Positions 8,565-17,433 of a DNA stretch of 60,511 nt are shown here, piece after piece. How positions within the stretch are numbered: the first letter of the stretch is position 1; each line of letters begins with the position of its first letter. The stretch is from a virus: the IMG/VR virus record IMGVR_UViG_3300044991_001911, positions 1 through 60,511 of that record; one strand, written 5' to 3'. The notes beneath the pieces are model-generated. The model was given only the letters and a program-made list of their open reading frames with translations, was not told the origin of the DNA and did no database searches. The translations under genes and the position numbers were made by a program.

Positions 8565-9479
8565 ATGAAAAAAATCGCATTGATAAGTACTTTTTGTGAT
8601 AATCAAGAAAAACTTGATTTATTAATTGAAAATATAAAAAAAATAAAATCATTAGGTGTTGATGTAATGATAATAAGTCCTTTAAAATTAAATGATGAAG
8701 TTATTGAACTTTGTGATTATGCAATATTTTCAAAAGAAAATCCGGTGTTAAATTGGCCTGAAAAGTCTTATTTTCAGTGGTGGACCGGTAATTTTAATGG
8801 AGTTAACCTCACCATGACAACAACATATCCGGATTACGGATATGCGGGATTATTACAATTTAAAAGAATGGCAGATTTTGCTTTATCAATGGACTACGAA
8901 ATATTTTTCCCAATGATATATGATATAAACATTACACCATACGTTGAATCAGTTTTTAATGACAATAAAAAAAATAGTTTTTTCCCTTCTTACAGAGATG
9001 GTATGACTTGGGCAATTGGTTTACATTTAATCTCGTTGGATAGGGAACATTTGATTAAATTTAAAATGTTAATAACCAAAGAAAGTTATTTAGTGGAAAG
9101 TGATTTTGACGCTTTTTCGTGGTTACATAGAGCGGTAAAATTAATACCAGGTGTAATAGAAGAACAACCTATTGAAGATTTAATATATCTCCTATCAAAT
9201 AAAGATTTTTTTAATTGTTCTCCATCCAATAAATTTAAATGTTTCATTCATAAAACTCTGACAGATAATATGAAAATTGTTTTCTATGATTTTGGTGGAA
9301 TAAAACATTTTAATGTTAAAACAGATTCGTTTGAAAATAATTATGAAGTTAGGGAATGGGATGAAATTGAATTACCATTTTTAAATACAGATGAATTAAT
9401 TATCACAAATGATGGTGAAACATTTGATTTAAGCCATCATGTAAATAATATTGGAGAAAACACATTTATAAAATCATGA
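8565..9479 (+). CDS. Glycosyltransferase-like protein, paralogous family member 4
   Basis: The 304-residue protein has the same opening strand (KKIALISTFCDNQEKLDLLI), CDYAIFSKENPVL in place of the VDYxFYDK motif, a YEIFFPMIYDINITPY segment at the place of the acidic strand, and a beta-rich end. It is the most divergent of the four paralogs and carries tryptophan-rich segments (FQWWTGNF). It overlaps the acetyltransferase start at 9476 by 4 nt. Confidence 0.5.
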   Translation: MKKIALISTFCDNQEKLDLLIENIKKIKSLGVDVMIISPLKLNDEVIELCDYAIFSKENPVLNWPEKSYFQWWTGNFNGVNLTMTTTYPDYGYAGLLQFKRMADFALSMDYEIFFPMIYDINITPYVESVFNDNKKNSFFPSYRDGMTWAIGLHLISLDREHLIKFKMLITKESYLVESDFDAFSWLHRAVKLIPGVIEEQPIEDLIYLLSNKDFFNCSPSNKFKCFIHKTLTDNMKIVFYDFGGIKHFNVKTDSFENNYEVREWDEIELPFLNTDELIITNDGETFDLSHHVNNIGENTFIKS

Positions 9480-10024
9480 TAGAGAATATACATTTATGGA
9501 AATCAGATAGAGGAACTTATTACGATAGGAATGTCAACATAATTTCTTGGAGTAATGAGTATGAAATTCATGTTGGGAAATATTGTTCCATTGGAAGAGA
9601 TTGTAATTTCTTCTTACACGCAAATCATAGACCTGATTGGATAACAACAAGTTCTCAATTATGGGGACCGGTTACTCCTGAGATTGCAAGTATGCACATG
9701 GAGATGGGCCATCCATCTTGTAAAGGTAATATTACGGTTGGTAGTGATGTTTGGGTTGGTGCGAAAGCGACAATAATGTCGGGAATTAAAATTGGACATG
9801 GGGCAATTGTTGCCGCGGGTGCATTGGTTACCAAAGATGTTGAACCTTATTCTGTTGTTGGTGGAAATCCTGCAAAACATATAAAATATAGATTTGAGGA
9901 AGAACAAATTAAAAACCTACTAGATATTGCTTGGTGGGATTGGGAAGAAAGTAAAATCAAAGAAGAAGCCATGGTACTGTGGAGTCAAGATATAAACCAT
10001 TTTATAGAAAAACATAAAAAATGA
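9476..10024 (+). CDS. CatB-type hexapeptide O-acetyltransferase
   Basis: The 182-residue left-handed beta-helix protein has the xenobiotic/CatB acetyltransferase signature: IHVGKYCSIG, a HANHRPDW loop carrying the catalytic histidine region, ITVGSDVWVGAKATIMSG, IGHGAIVAAGALVTKDVEPYS and VVGGNPAKHIKYRF. In sugar clusters this family O-acetylates polysaccharide or nucleotide-sugar hydroxyls. It overlaps the next gene by 4 nt. Confidence 0.9.
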   Translation: MIENIHLWKSDRGTYYDRNVNIISWSNEYEIHVGKYCSIGRDCNFFLHANHRPDWITTSSQLWGPVTPEIASMHMEMGHPSCKGNITVGSDVWVGAKATIMSGIKIGHGAIVAAGALVTKDVEPYSVVGGNPAKHIKYRFEEEQIKNLLDIAWWDWEESKIKEEAMVLWSQDINHFIEKHKK

Positions 10025-10863
10025 TTACAGTAACATACAATTCAGAAGGTATTAGGGTTAATGTTGGTCAGATTAATAAATATAATCAAAATTTACCTTT
10101 AAAATTAAAAATAAAAAAACATGTTAGCGGTGAGGTACAATGGTCTACCAAATTAAATGATAATTGGTTTGGGTCTTACCCAAATACTGAAATGTTTGAT
10201 GTTGAAATCACGGATTCAAAAGATAGGATTATTTACACAAAAGTATGGGATGTTATGGAACATGGAAATCATTTCTATAAATCTTTATGGATGTATAATA
10301 AATCTGTTTTGTCTAATGGTAAGTTTCCAAAAGGATTGGTTATTGGGACTCACGACGGTGAGTTTGGAGAATGGGTACCAATTGTTCAAAAAAGAGAATG
10401 TAATGTGGTATTAGTTGAAGCGTCCGACACACAATTTCAAAAATTAAAAGATAACTACAAAAATAAATCATTAGTTAAATCTATTCAAAAATTAATTACA
10501 CCAAATGGTGGTGAAGTTGAATTTTTTGAAGGAGGTGAGGGGTATACAAATACTGTTGTTGAAAATGTGATTAGACATTGGGAAACGGAAGAAATCAATT
10601 CAACCAAAAGAGATTCAATTAGTATTACAGACTTAATTCTAAATGAATGCGGTGGTCAAATAGATTGGTTGCACCTTGATGTTGAAGGATTGGATGCTCA
10701 ATTAATTATGGGTATTGATGAAACTAAAATTACATTACCAAATTTTATAATATTTGAGGATTATAATTTACCTCAAGATAAAAAAGATGAAATCTATAGT
10801 TGGTTACAACAAAGAGGGTATCAAACTTATTCTGAAGGTGGAATTTGTGAGGCGGTTAAATAA
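10021..10863 (+). CDS. FkbM-family methyltransferase with N-terminal beta domain
   Basis: The protein has 280 residues. About 95 N-terminal residues are beta-rich and precede a class I methyltransferase of FkbM type: VIGTHDGEFGEWV (SAM glycine region), VVLVEASDTQFQKLK, ITDLILNECGGQIDWLHLDVEG (the FkbM IDxLKxDxEG-like motif, here WLHLDVEGLD) and PNFIIFED. FkbM enzymes O-methylate sugars. It is the last gene of the sugar run. The N-terminal domain recalls the beta modules at the ends of the glycosyltransferase-like paralogs. Confidence 0.85.
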   Translation: MITVTYNSEGIRVNVGQINKYNQNLPLKLKIKKHVSGEVQWSTKLNDNWFGSYPNTEMFDVEITDSKDRIIYTKVWDVMEHGNHFYKSLWMYNKSVLSNGKFPKGLVIGTHDGEFGEWVPIVQKRECNVVLVEASDTQFQKLKDNYKNKSLVKSIQKLITPNGGEVEFFEGGEGYTNTVVENVIRHWETEEINSTKRDSISITDLILNECGGQIDWLHLDVEGLDAQLIMGIDETKITLPNFIIFEDYNLPQDKKDEIYSWLQQRGYQTYSEGGICEAVK

Positions 10864-10875
10864 TATTATATTAAA

Positions 10876-11055
10876 TTAATTGTTTTCATTAGAATTTATT
10901 TCCTTTGATTTGTACAGATTCATTAATTTTAAAGAATCTTTATAATGTTTTTCCAATCTATCAAGTTCCTCAATTGACACATTATTATCACAAGCGGCAT
11001 TGTATTGTTCCTCAGCTTCTTTAATAATATTTTCTATGGTTTTTAGAAGTTTCAT
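10876..11055 (-). CDS. Small helical protein of unknown function
   Basis: The 59-residue, highly charged protein (KTIENIIKEAEEQYNAAC and then ELDRLEKHYKDSLKLMNLYK) should fold as two helices. I choose the start at 11055, not the upstream in-frame ATG at 11082, because the motif TATTTATG lies on this strand exactly 4 nt upstream, as at several other genes here. It is convergent with the sugar run and lies within 13 bp of its end. Confidence 0.55.
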   Translation of the reverse strand: MKLLKTIENIIKEAEEQYNAACDNNVSIEELDRLEKHYKDSLKLMNLYKSKEINSNENN

Positions 11056-11059
11056 ATAC

Positions 11060-11067
11060 CATAAATA
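11060..11067 (-). promoter_or_regulatory. Late-type promoter motif TATTTATG
   Basis: The motif lies 4 nt upstream of the ATG at 11055 (minus strand). It belongs to a set of at least twelve TATTTATN sites upstream of genes in this window. No -35 element is visible. Confidence 0.5.
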
Positions 11068-11139
11068 CCTCACATCATTCACTTTATTTTTATTATTAAA
11101 AGAATCTTAATCAAATTTTAGAAAAAGGATAAATCGCGT

Positions 11140-11147
11140 TATTTATA
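11140..11147 (+). promoter_or_regulatory. Late-type promoter motif TATTTATA
   Basis: Perfect TATTTATA 29 nt upstream of the fiber gene start at 11177. No -35 element. It opens the run of virion genes. Confidence 0.55.
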
Positions 11148-11176
11148 ATAGTATCAAAAAACAAAAAATAATATAG

Positions 11177-13714
11177 ATGGCATGTACTAGTTTGATGGCG
11201 TATAACGCAGGTAGTAATCAAGATTGGGCGTTAAATACCAGTAGGGTCTCAGTCGCGGTTAACAATTCTGTTAATTTAACTAATTTGGATTGGTGTCCGA
11301 CTTGTGGGGTGTGTAATAACTATAATCTTCTAATTGATTCTTATTTTATGAATAAGACAACTGAGGCGGAAGCATTTATGTTATGTTATTGTACTAGTGA
11401 TTTGTCTGATAATAGTTTGATTAATCTTATTAATAGAGTTGCAAGAGCAAAATCCGAAGGTCCATTTCTAACTTTATCAACAGCGATGAATTGGGCAATA
11501 ACAAATGGAGTATTTGTGACCAATCAAAACTATCCACAAATTGTTACAAGTGGTAATACATTAAATCTTGACGCAGGATTACCTTCTTCATACCCAAAAA
11601 CAGGTACTGTATGGTATGACTTAACTAACAATCCCAACAATAATGGAACATTGGTTAATGGGGTTACTTACAACTCAGGTTCAAAAGGGTATCTAAGTTT
11701 TAATGGTATCAATCGATATATTTCTTTTACTACGCCAACAAATATTCCTATTGGTAATTCAAATTATACAATAAGTGTTTGGTTCTTCATAAATACAATA
11801 TCATCTAATCAAGGTCTTGTCGGGTGGGGTAATTATGGAACTACAAATCAAGTAAACGCGTTTAAACTTACTACAACAGGTTTATCTAATTCATGGGGTT
11901 CAAATGATTTGAATGTAACAACAACAATAACTAATGGTAATTGGTATAACGCTGTTGCAACTTTTAATGGAACAACAAGAAGTATTTGGGTTAATGGTGT
12001 TTTAATTGGTTCTGATTTACCAATAGGACATAATGTCCCTAACGCCAATAATCTTACAATAGGATTAACAGATACAACTGAATATTATAATGGTATAATA
12101 TCAGAAGTTCAAATTTTTAATAGAGGATTAACATCCAATGAGATTGTAAGTAACTATAATGCATTACTGACAAGATATAACGGGTCAGATACAAATATTT
12201 GCGTAACTCCAACCTATTGTCCTCAATTAACACCAACTCCAACCCGAACACCTACAGTCACTCAATTGTCTGTGACTTGTTACAATGTTATAGGGATTTA
12301 CAATAATCCAGACCCGGCACATCCGACAGGGGGATATATTGATTATTATAATAATTATGGTGTTTTAATTAGTCTTACTAATATATGGGATGATACTCCA
12401 ATAGTGATATATGCGTCATCAGTTATTTCTCAAGCTGGTATTATTAGGACTGCTTGTGTCTCGCCAACACCAACAAAAACTCCTACACAAACACCAACAA
12501 ACACACAAACTTATACGCCAACACCTTCAACAACTTCAATACCTATTAATTGTATATCGCTTATTGGTACTGTAATATCTCCAGTTCCCCAAACTGGGAT
12601 TAATAATTACTATGGCGTAAATGTCGCTTTAGACCCGTGGCCTGTTTCAGAAAATGTCACTGTTACAGGGTATATTAAAGATGACGATAATCCTTCAAAT
12701 CAATATGATTTCTCGATAACGATTTATTCATTAGAACAATCTGGTGAAACCGCTAATAATGTGTTAGTAACGGGTGGAGCAAGTACAGCAACAATGGAAA
12801 TAACAGGCGTGACACCAACAACGGTAACATATAATGGAAATTCTGTTTATTTCTGTGGATTTCAACCACCAACACCTAGTCCGACCCCAACTAACACTAC
12901 AACTCCAACAGTAACACCAACTGCAACACCATATGAGATTATTACGGGTAATGGAGTATGTAATGTCGCTGTAAATGGTGGTAGTGGAGGAAGGGGATAT
13001 TTTGAATATACCATCCAACTTGGAAGAGGGACGGGTACTATTCCATTTACATATGATGCGTATAGCGTGCCTGACCAATTCCAAATTTATTATAACGGTA
13101 GTTTAGTTATTGATACAGGGTTTAGAGGAGAATCATACTATAACTCAGAGTTAAATGCTTTGGGTTATCCTAACGTGTCAGGTCCTGGGTCGGGAAGTAC
13201 TAGTTTTACAAAAACATCAGCATTACCTGAAACATGTTTGGTAGTTATTACTGCTCCGATAATAGGTACCGCATGGACATTTTTAGTTGGGTGCCCACCA
13301 AACGTCCCAACACCAACTCAAACCCCGACTAATACACCAACACCTTCAACAACGCCGCCACCTAATTCAGTAGAGTGGTTTGGTGACCCATACGTTGGTT
13401 ATGGAGGAGACCCTTCAGGAGGGAGTACTGAATTAAATGGGACTGTTGAAATAATAGGTGACCCTGTTACTTTTAGGGCTTATGTATACATACCGTTTGT
13501 TGTTGGAGGTGGGTCAGCATCTACAAATATTTGGGTAGGTACCGCAACCCCGGCAACAAATAGATATGTAGAGATAGTATCACCTCCAAATGATGGAAAT
13601 GCGTATTCAACAAGTTTTACGCTACCAGCAGGTACTTATGATTGGCAAGTAAATTTTGGTTGGTTTGGTGATGCAGGTTCAGAAGGAGAAGGCGGGATAG
13701 ATTGGGTACAATAA
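11177..13714 (+). CDS. Giant virion adhesin/fiber with LamG domain and Thr/Pro linkers
   Basis: The 845-residue protein begins with a cysteine-bearing region of about 120 residues (CPTCGVC), then a LamG/concanavalin-like jelly-roll at about 145-335 (GTVWYDLTNN, then YLSFNGINRYISF, then NYTISVWFF and IWVNGVLIGS). Three or four beta-rich modules follow, separated by mucin-like linkers such as TPTPTRTPT and TPTQTPTNTPTPSTTPPP. LamG domains bind glycans. The N-terminus MACT is shared with the next gene at 13880, so the two may attach at the same virion site. Predicted tail or decoration protein contacting the host surface; Thr-rich linkers are likely O-glycosylation substrates. Confidence 0.75.
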   Translation: MACTSLMAYNAGSNQDWALNTSRVSVAVNNSVNLTNLDWCPTCGVCNNYNLLIDSYFMNKTTEAEAFMLCYCTSDLSDNSLINLINRVARAKSEGPFLTLSTAMNWAITNGVFVTNQNYPQIVTSGNTLNLDAGLPSSYPKTGTVWYDLTNNPNNNGTLVNGVTYNSGSKGYLSFNGINRYISFTTPTNIPIGNSNYTISVWFFINTISSNQGLVGWGNYGTTNQVNAFKLTTTGLSNSWGSNDLNVTTTITNGNWYNAVATFNGTTRSIWVNGVLIGSDLPIGHNVPNANNLTIGLTDTTEYYNGIISEVQIFNRGLTSNEIVSNYNALLTRYNGSDTNICVTPTYCPQLTPTPTRTPTVTQLSVTCYNVIGIYNNPDPAHPTGGYIDYYNNYGVLISLTNIWDDTPIVIYASSVISQAGIIRTACVSPTPTKTPTQTPTNTQTYTPTPSTTSIPINCISLIGTVISPVPQTGINNYYGVNVALDPWPVSENVTVTGYIKDDDNPSNQYDFSITIYSLEQSGETANNVLVTGGASTATMEITGVTPTTVTYNGNSVYFCGFQPPTPSPTPTNTTTPTVTPTATPYEIITGNGVCNVAVNGGSGGRGYFEYTIQLGRGTGTIPFTYDAYSVPDQFQIYYNGSLVIDTGFRGESYYNSELNALGYPNVSGPGSGSTSFTKTSALPETCLVVITAPIIGTAWTFLVGCPPNVPTPTQTPTNTPTPSTTPPPNSVEWFGDPYVGYGGDPSGGSTELNGTVEIIGDPVTFRAYVYIPFVVGGGSASTNIWVGTATPATNRYVEIVSPPNDGNAYSTSFTLPAGTYDWQVNFGWFGDAGSEGEGGIDWVQ

Positions 13715-13855
13715 TTTACAATAGTTTCTCTTTAATAACTTCAATTGAGGGAGCTAATTTATGTCTAAATGTCTTAATTAAAATAACAGAAATAACATCT
13801 TTATTAAAATTATAATCATTCTATCTTTTATTTTGTATAAAAACCAATATTAGGT

Positions 13856-13863
13856 TATTTATA
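13856..13863 (+). promoter_or_regulatory. Late-type promoter motif TATTTATA
   Basis: Perfect motif 16 nt upstream of the ATG at 13880. A TTTTG lies about 20 nt further upstream, but the other TATTTATN sites show no such element, so I do not count it. Confidence 0.55.
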
Positions 13864-13879
13864 GTGTAAGGGAAAAATT

Positions 13880-16800
13880 ATGGCTTGTACTTATTTAGAA
13901 TTAACGATTAGTAGTATTGATATTGCTGCTGCAACATCAAACAGTAATGTGTATCCTTTTTTGGATAACACTGTATTTGTTGACTATTATGATTGTTATG
14001 GTAATGTAGTTACGGAACCGTTTACGGTTGCAGGTCCTTATACTGCGTCAGCTTGTACCGATTATTTTACATATGGGTATCCATACCTTTATTATTATAA
14101 TAGTGATATAGTTGTTAGTGCAATTAATAGTACAGAAGCACCTGGTGTCCCTTGTATTCCTCCTACACCATCACCAACGGAAACTCCGACTCAAACGCCA
14201 ACAAATACACCAACTCAAACAGAGGCTGGATGTATTTATCTTCAGAAATTTAATTATAGTACAATTAGTTGTTATACCGCCTGTACTATTGATAATTCTG
14301 TTGACGTATATTCAAATTATAACCCGCCAATAGTAGGTCTATCAATATTTTATGATAATAATAGTCCTTGTACAAATGTTTTACCAGATGGGTATTATAG
14401 TTCTGCAACAGGTATTGCACCTTATGGTTGTTATACTATTAGTGGTGGGACAGGTCTTCTTATAGACTATTATCCTTGTACAATTGGAAAATGTTTTACT
14501 CTTGAAATCCCTAATGGGACTGGAGTCTATCCATCGGAGCTTACGGATGGTGTTGATGATTTATATGTAGATTATCTCAATAATTTTGGGGATACTATAT
14601 TATTAAATATGGTTACATCAATGCCATATAATACTACAATAAATCCTGGTTATAACACATATTACATATGTACCGACTCAGGGGGATATCCATATTTTCG
14701 TTATGGGCCTTTAGGGTCAACGGTGACTTTAACAAATGCAATTATATTTGCAGGAGATGGTTGTACTGCAGATGGTGATTGTGAGCCACCACCACCGACA
14801 CCTAGTCCAACACCAACTAATACTGCAACTCCAACAAATACACCAACTAATACTACAACCCCAACAGTAACACCAACTAATACTGCGACTCCAACAGTAA
14901 CACCAAGTGAACCATACGATATTTATTTATTTGAGGAATGTAGTAATCCTTCAAATCAATTTAGATTTGAAAATGTCCCTGGTACATTATCTGTTGGTGA
15001 TGTATATTCAATTACAGGGCCTTATTTTAATGGCATTGCCACGGTAATAACTTATTCTGCTATTGGAACTGTATATCCATCTATTGGTAGTGTGTTTATT
15101 GGTCAAATGGCGTGTCCAACACCAACACCAACCAATACATCTACACCCACCACAACACCAACAAACACCACAACACCAACAAACACTATAACACCAACAA
15201 ATACTGCAACACCGGGTAACACTCCAACACCATCCCCAACACCTTTTGCATGTGAATATAGTCAATTTTGTTTTTACACAACTTTGCCATCATTATCGGG
15301 TTATAGTGGAAATTATACCGCAGGGTCAACATATAATGGTTTTCCGAGTTATTCAGGTGACGGTACGAGTGCTGGTGTAATTTATTATTATAGTTCTATC
15401 ACAACAACATATTGGTGTTTATCTAATAGTTTAGGAGGTACTTGTTATTTAACAGGTGCTAGTCCATGTAAATCAGATTGTCCTGACATTTCAGCCAATA
15501 GTTTTACTACAGGTATTTGTCCAACGCCAACGCCAACAGCGGTTAATTGTTCTATTTTTGATTTTACAGCATATTTTGATTGTGATTGGGAACCATTACC
15601 AACACCAACGCCAAGTATTGCATGTGACGATGTGAATTTTACATTTGATACTTTAGGGGTGACGCCAACACCTACACCAACGGGTGATATTTGTAATGGT
15701 GTTGGAATTTCATTTAGTATGAGTGGATATACTCCAGCCGTAACACCAACAGTTACTTTAACACCTTCGGTTACTTTAACAAGAACTGTTAATGCGTCAG
15801 GACAAGCAACATTCCAAATGTTAGATGAAACATTTACTTGTGTGTCGGTTAAAGTACTTATAGATTGTCAATCAGGTCAAGAATACTATGTTACAAATAG
15901 TCTTGTGTATTTGGGAGTACCTGTTGTCATTGGAATGAGTATGTTAGTTGAAATTGCTGGTGGATTGCATTGTGTTACTTATATTAGTGATAATGATAAT
16001 ATATCGTCAAATGCAAATGTTAATAGTATACTTCAGATTTATGCGGTTTGTAGTAATTGTAATGTATATCCAACACCAACACCTACAGTAACGTCTAGTT
16101 CTACATCTACGCCAACTCCAACCCAAACTAAAACACCTACGAACACTCCAACAAATACTGTAACACCAACAACAACAGCAACGATAGGTACTACACCACC
16201 TCCAACACCTAATCAAACATTAACTCAAACACCAACTCAGACAACAACACCAACTGTAACACCGACACCTTCAACAACACCTAATTATGTTTATGTGTAT
16301 GAAAGTTGTAATCCAATATCACCAAATACTCTTAAAACACAAATGATTCAAGATGTAAAATCTCCTTTGGTGACAACGGAAGGACAATGTTTTAATGTTT
16401 ATGGAACTTGTTGGAATTATCTTGGAAGATTTAATACAGGTTATGCTGCACCATCAACGGTTTTCCCATTAACTTCTAGTGTTGATTTCTTTGCGGGATA
16501 TACTTCAAATGTTTTTAATGATTGTAATAGTTGTTTAACTTATACTCCACCAGCACCTGTACAAACTTATAACGTAGTTGGTCCGTATGATGGTAATTCA
16601 GCAGCTTGTTTTGCAGGTAATTCCGCAGGAGCTGTATTAGGGTTTTATACTTTTACTAATGGAATTACAATTGGTTCCCAACTTTATAATAATCCACTGT
16701 TTGGGTCGCCAACATTAGTGACAACACCTGGTTGGTATGCAGCTTCGGGGTCATTCTTGTCTTTTTACGGTTCATTTAGAATTGATAACACAGGTACTAT

Positions 16801-17215
16801 TGTAGAAATAGGTAATTCTTGTGTTGGAATTATAGTTGGGCCAATAGGTCCAATAGGGGGTGGAACAGGTTCAAAAATCATATGTGATTTATTATATCGT
16901 CAAGGATTCTTACCTAAAGAAATTTGGGAAGCGGATGAGAAGTTTGGTAGATTAATGTTAAAAACAAATAGAGAAGGATTGTTTGGTTATTTAACTTGGG
17001 CAAAACCTGTGGTTAATTTCTTAACTAAACATCCACAATATTCTAAATATTTCTATTTAATAACTAAACCTTGGTCTGAACACATGGCTTATATGATGGG
17101 AGTATTACCTGAAGATAATAAACTTGGAAAATTGATACATTATGTTGGTAATAAATTCTCTGTCATGGTTTATAAATTAATAACATCTAAAAAAAGAAGA
17201 AAAAAAAATAAATAA
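13880..17215 (+). CDS. Giant multi-module virion protein with Thr/Pro linkers
   Basis: The 1111-residue protein starts MACTYLELTISSID and alternates cysteine-containing beta modules of 70-120 residues with linkers of the type TPTNTPTNTTTPTVTPTNT. The last 115 residues are different: helical, basic and Trp-rich (KIICDLLYRQGFLPKEIWEA, AKPVVNFL, ITKPWSEHMAYMMG) and end in KKRRKKNK. Similar helical ends occur in tail proteins of marine T4-like phages and probably anchor or fold the fiber. The stop overlaps the next ATG by one base. Role as fiber or decoration is inferred from composition and position. Confidence 0.7.
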   Translation: MACTYLELTISSIDIAAATSNSNVYPFLDNTVFVDYYDCYGNVVTEPFTVAGPYTASACTDYFTYGYPYLYYYNSDIVVSAINSTEAPGVPCIPPTPSPTETPTQTPTNTPTQTEAGCIYLQKFNYSTISCYTACTIDNSVDVYSNYNPPIVGLSIFYDNNSPCTNVLPDGYYSSATGIAPYGCYTISGGTGLLIDYYPCTIGKCFTLEIPNGTGVYPSELTDGVDDLYVDYLNNFGDTILLNMVTSMPYNTTINPGYNTYYICTDSGGYPYFRYGPLGSTVTLTNAIIFAGDGCTADGDCEPPPPTPSPTPTNTATPTNTPTNTTTPTVTPTNTATPTVTPSEPYDIYLFEECSNPSNQFRFENVPGTLSVGDVYSITGPYFNGIATVITYSAIGTVYPSIGSVFIGQMACPTPTPTNTSTPTTTPTNTTTPTNTITPTNTATPGNTPTPSPTPFACEYSQFCFYTTLPSLSGYSGNYTAGSTYNGFPSYSGDGTSAGVIYYYSSITTTYWCLSNSLGGTCYLTGASPCKSDCPDISANSFTTGICPTPTPTAVNCSIFDFTAYFDCDWEPLPTPTPSIACDDVNFTFDTLGVTPTPTPTGDICNGVGISFSMSGYTPAVTPTVTLTPSVTLTRTVNASGQATFQMLDETFTCVSVKVLIDCQSGQEYYVTNSLVYLGVPVVIGMSMLVEIAGGLHCVTYISDNDNISSNANVNSILQIYAVCSNCNVYPTPTPTVTSSSTSTPTPTQTKTPTNTPTNTVTPTTTATIGTTPPPTPNQTLTQTPTQTTTPTVTPTPSTTPNYVYVYESCNPISPNTLKTQMIQDVKSPLVTTEGQCFNVYGTCWNYLGRFNTGYAAPSTVFPLTSSVDFFAGYTSNVFNDCNSCLTYTPPAPVQTYNVVGPYDGNSAACFAGNSAGAVLGFYTFTNGITIGSQLYNNPLFGSPTLVTTPGWYAASGSFLSFYGSFRIDNTGTIVEIGNSCVGIIVGPIGPIGGGTGSKIICDLLYRQGFLPKEIWEADEKFGRLMLKTNREGLFGYLTWAKPVVNFLTKHPQYSKYFYLITKPWSEHMAYMMGVLPEDNKLGKLIHYVGNKFSVMVYKLITSKKRRKKNK

Positions 17216-17433
17216 TGGCGGTACAGGTAACAATTAGTTCAATAACAGGTCAATCACCTTATGATATCTACGTATGTCAAGCAAATGGTACGGGATGTTT
17301 TTACTATTCAACAACATCTGTAATACCATATGTTTTTGATATACCAGCGCCATATAATACATCACCTTCGTATATGTTAAAAGTTATCGATTCAAATAAC
17401 TGTGTCATAGTAGGAACAACAATAGTACAATAA
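17215..17433 (+). CDS. Single-module paralog of the following fiber N-terminus
   Basis: The 72-residue protein consists of one beta module (VQVTISSITGQSPYDIYVC ... YMLKVIDSNNCVIVG). The same module, about 40% identical by eye, forms the first 70 residues of the next gene (LVTITSITANTPAEIYYC ... YLIKIIDTNGCIDGE). Both start on the base that ends the previous stop codon. It looks like a tandem duplication in which only the second copy carries the long Thr/Pro stalk, so this may be a free tip or connector subunit. Confidence 0.65.
   Translation: MAVQVTISSITGQSPYDIYVCQANGTGCFYYSTTSVIPYVFDIPAPYNTSPSYMLKVIDSNNCVIVGTTIVQ

Noticed and set aside
15008-16216. Cys/Trp-rich minus-strand frames opposite Thr/Pro arrays
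   Set aside because: The Cys-Trp-Arg repeats are the reverse reading of Thr/Pro codons; no start signal and no domain.
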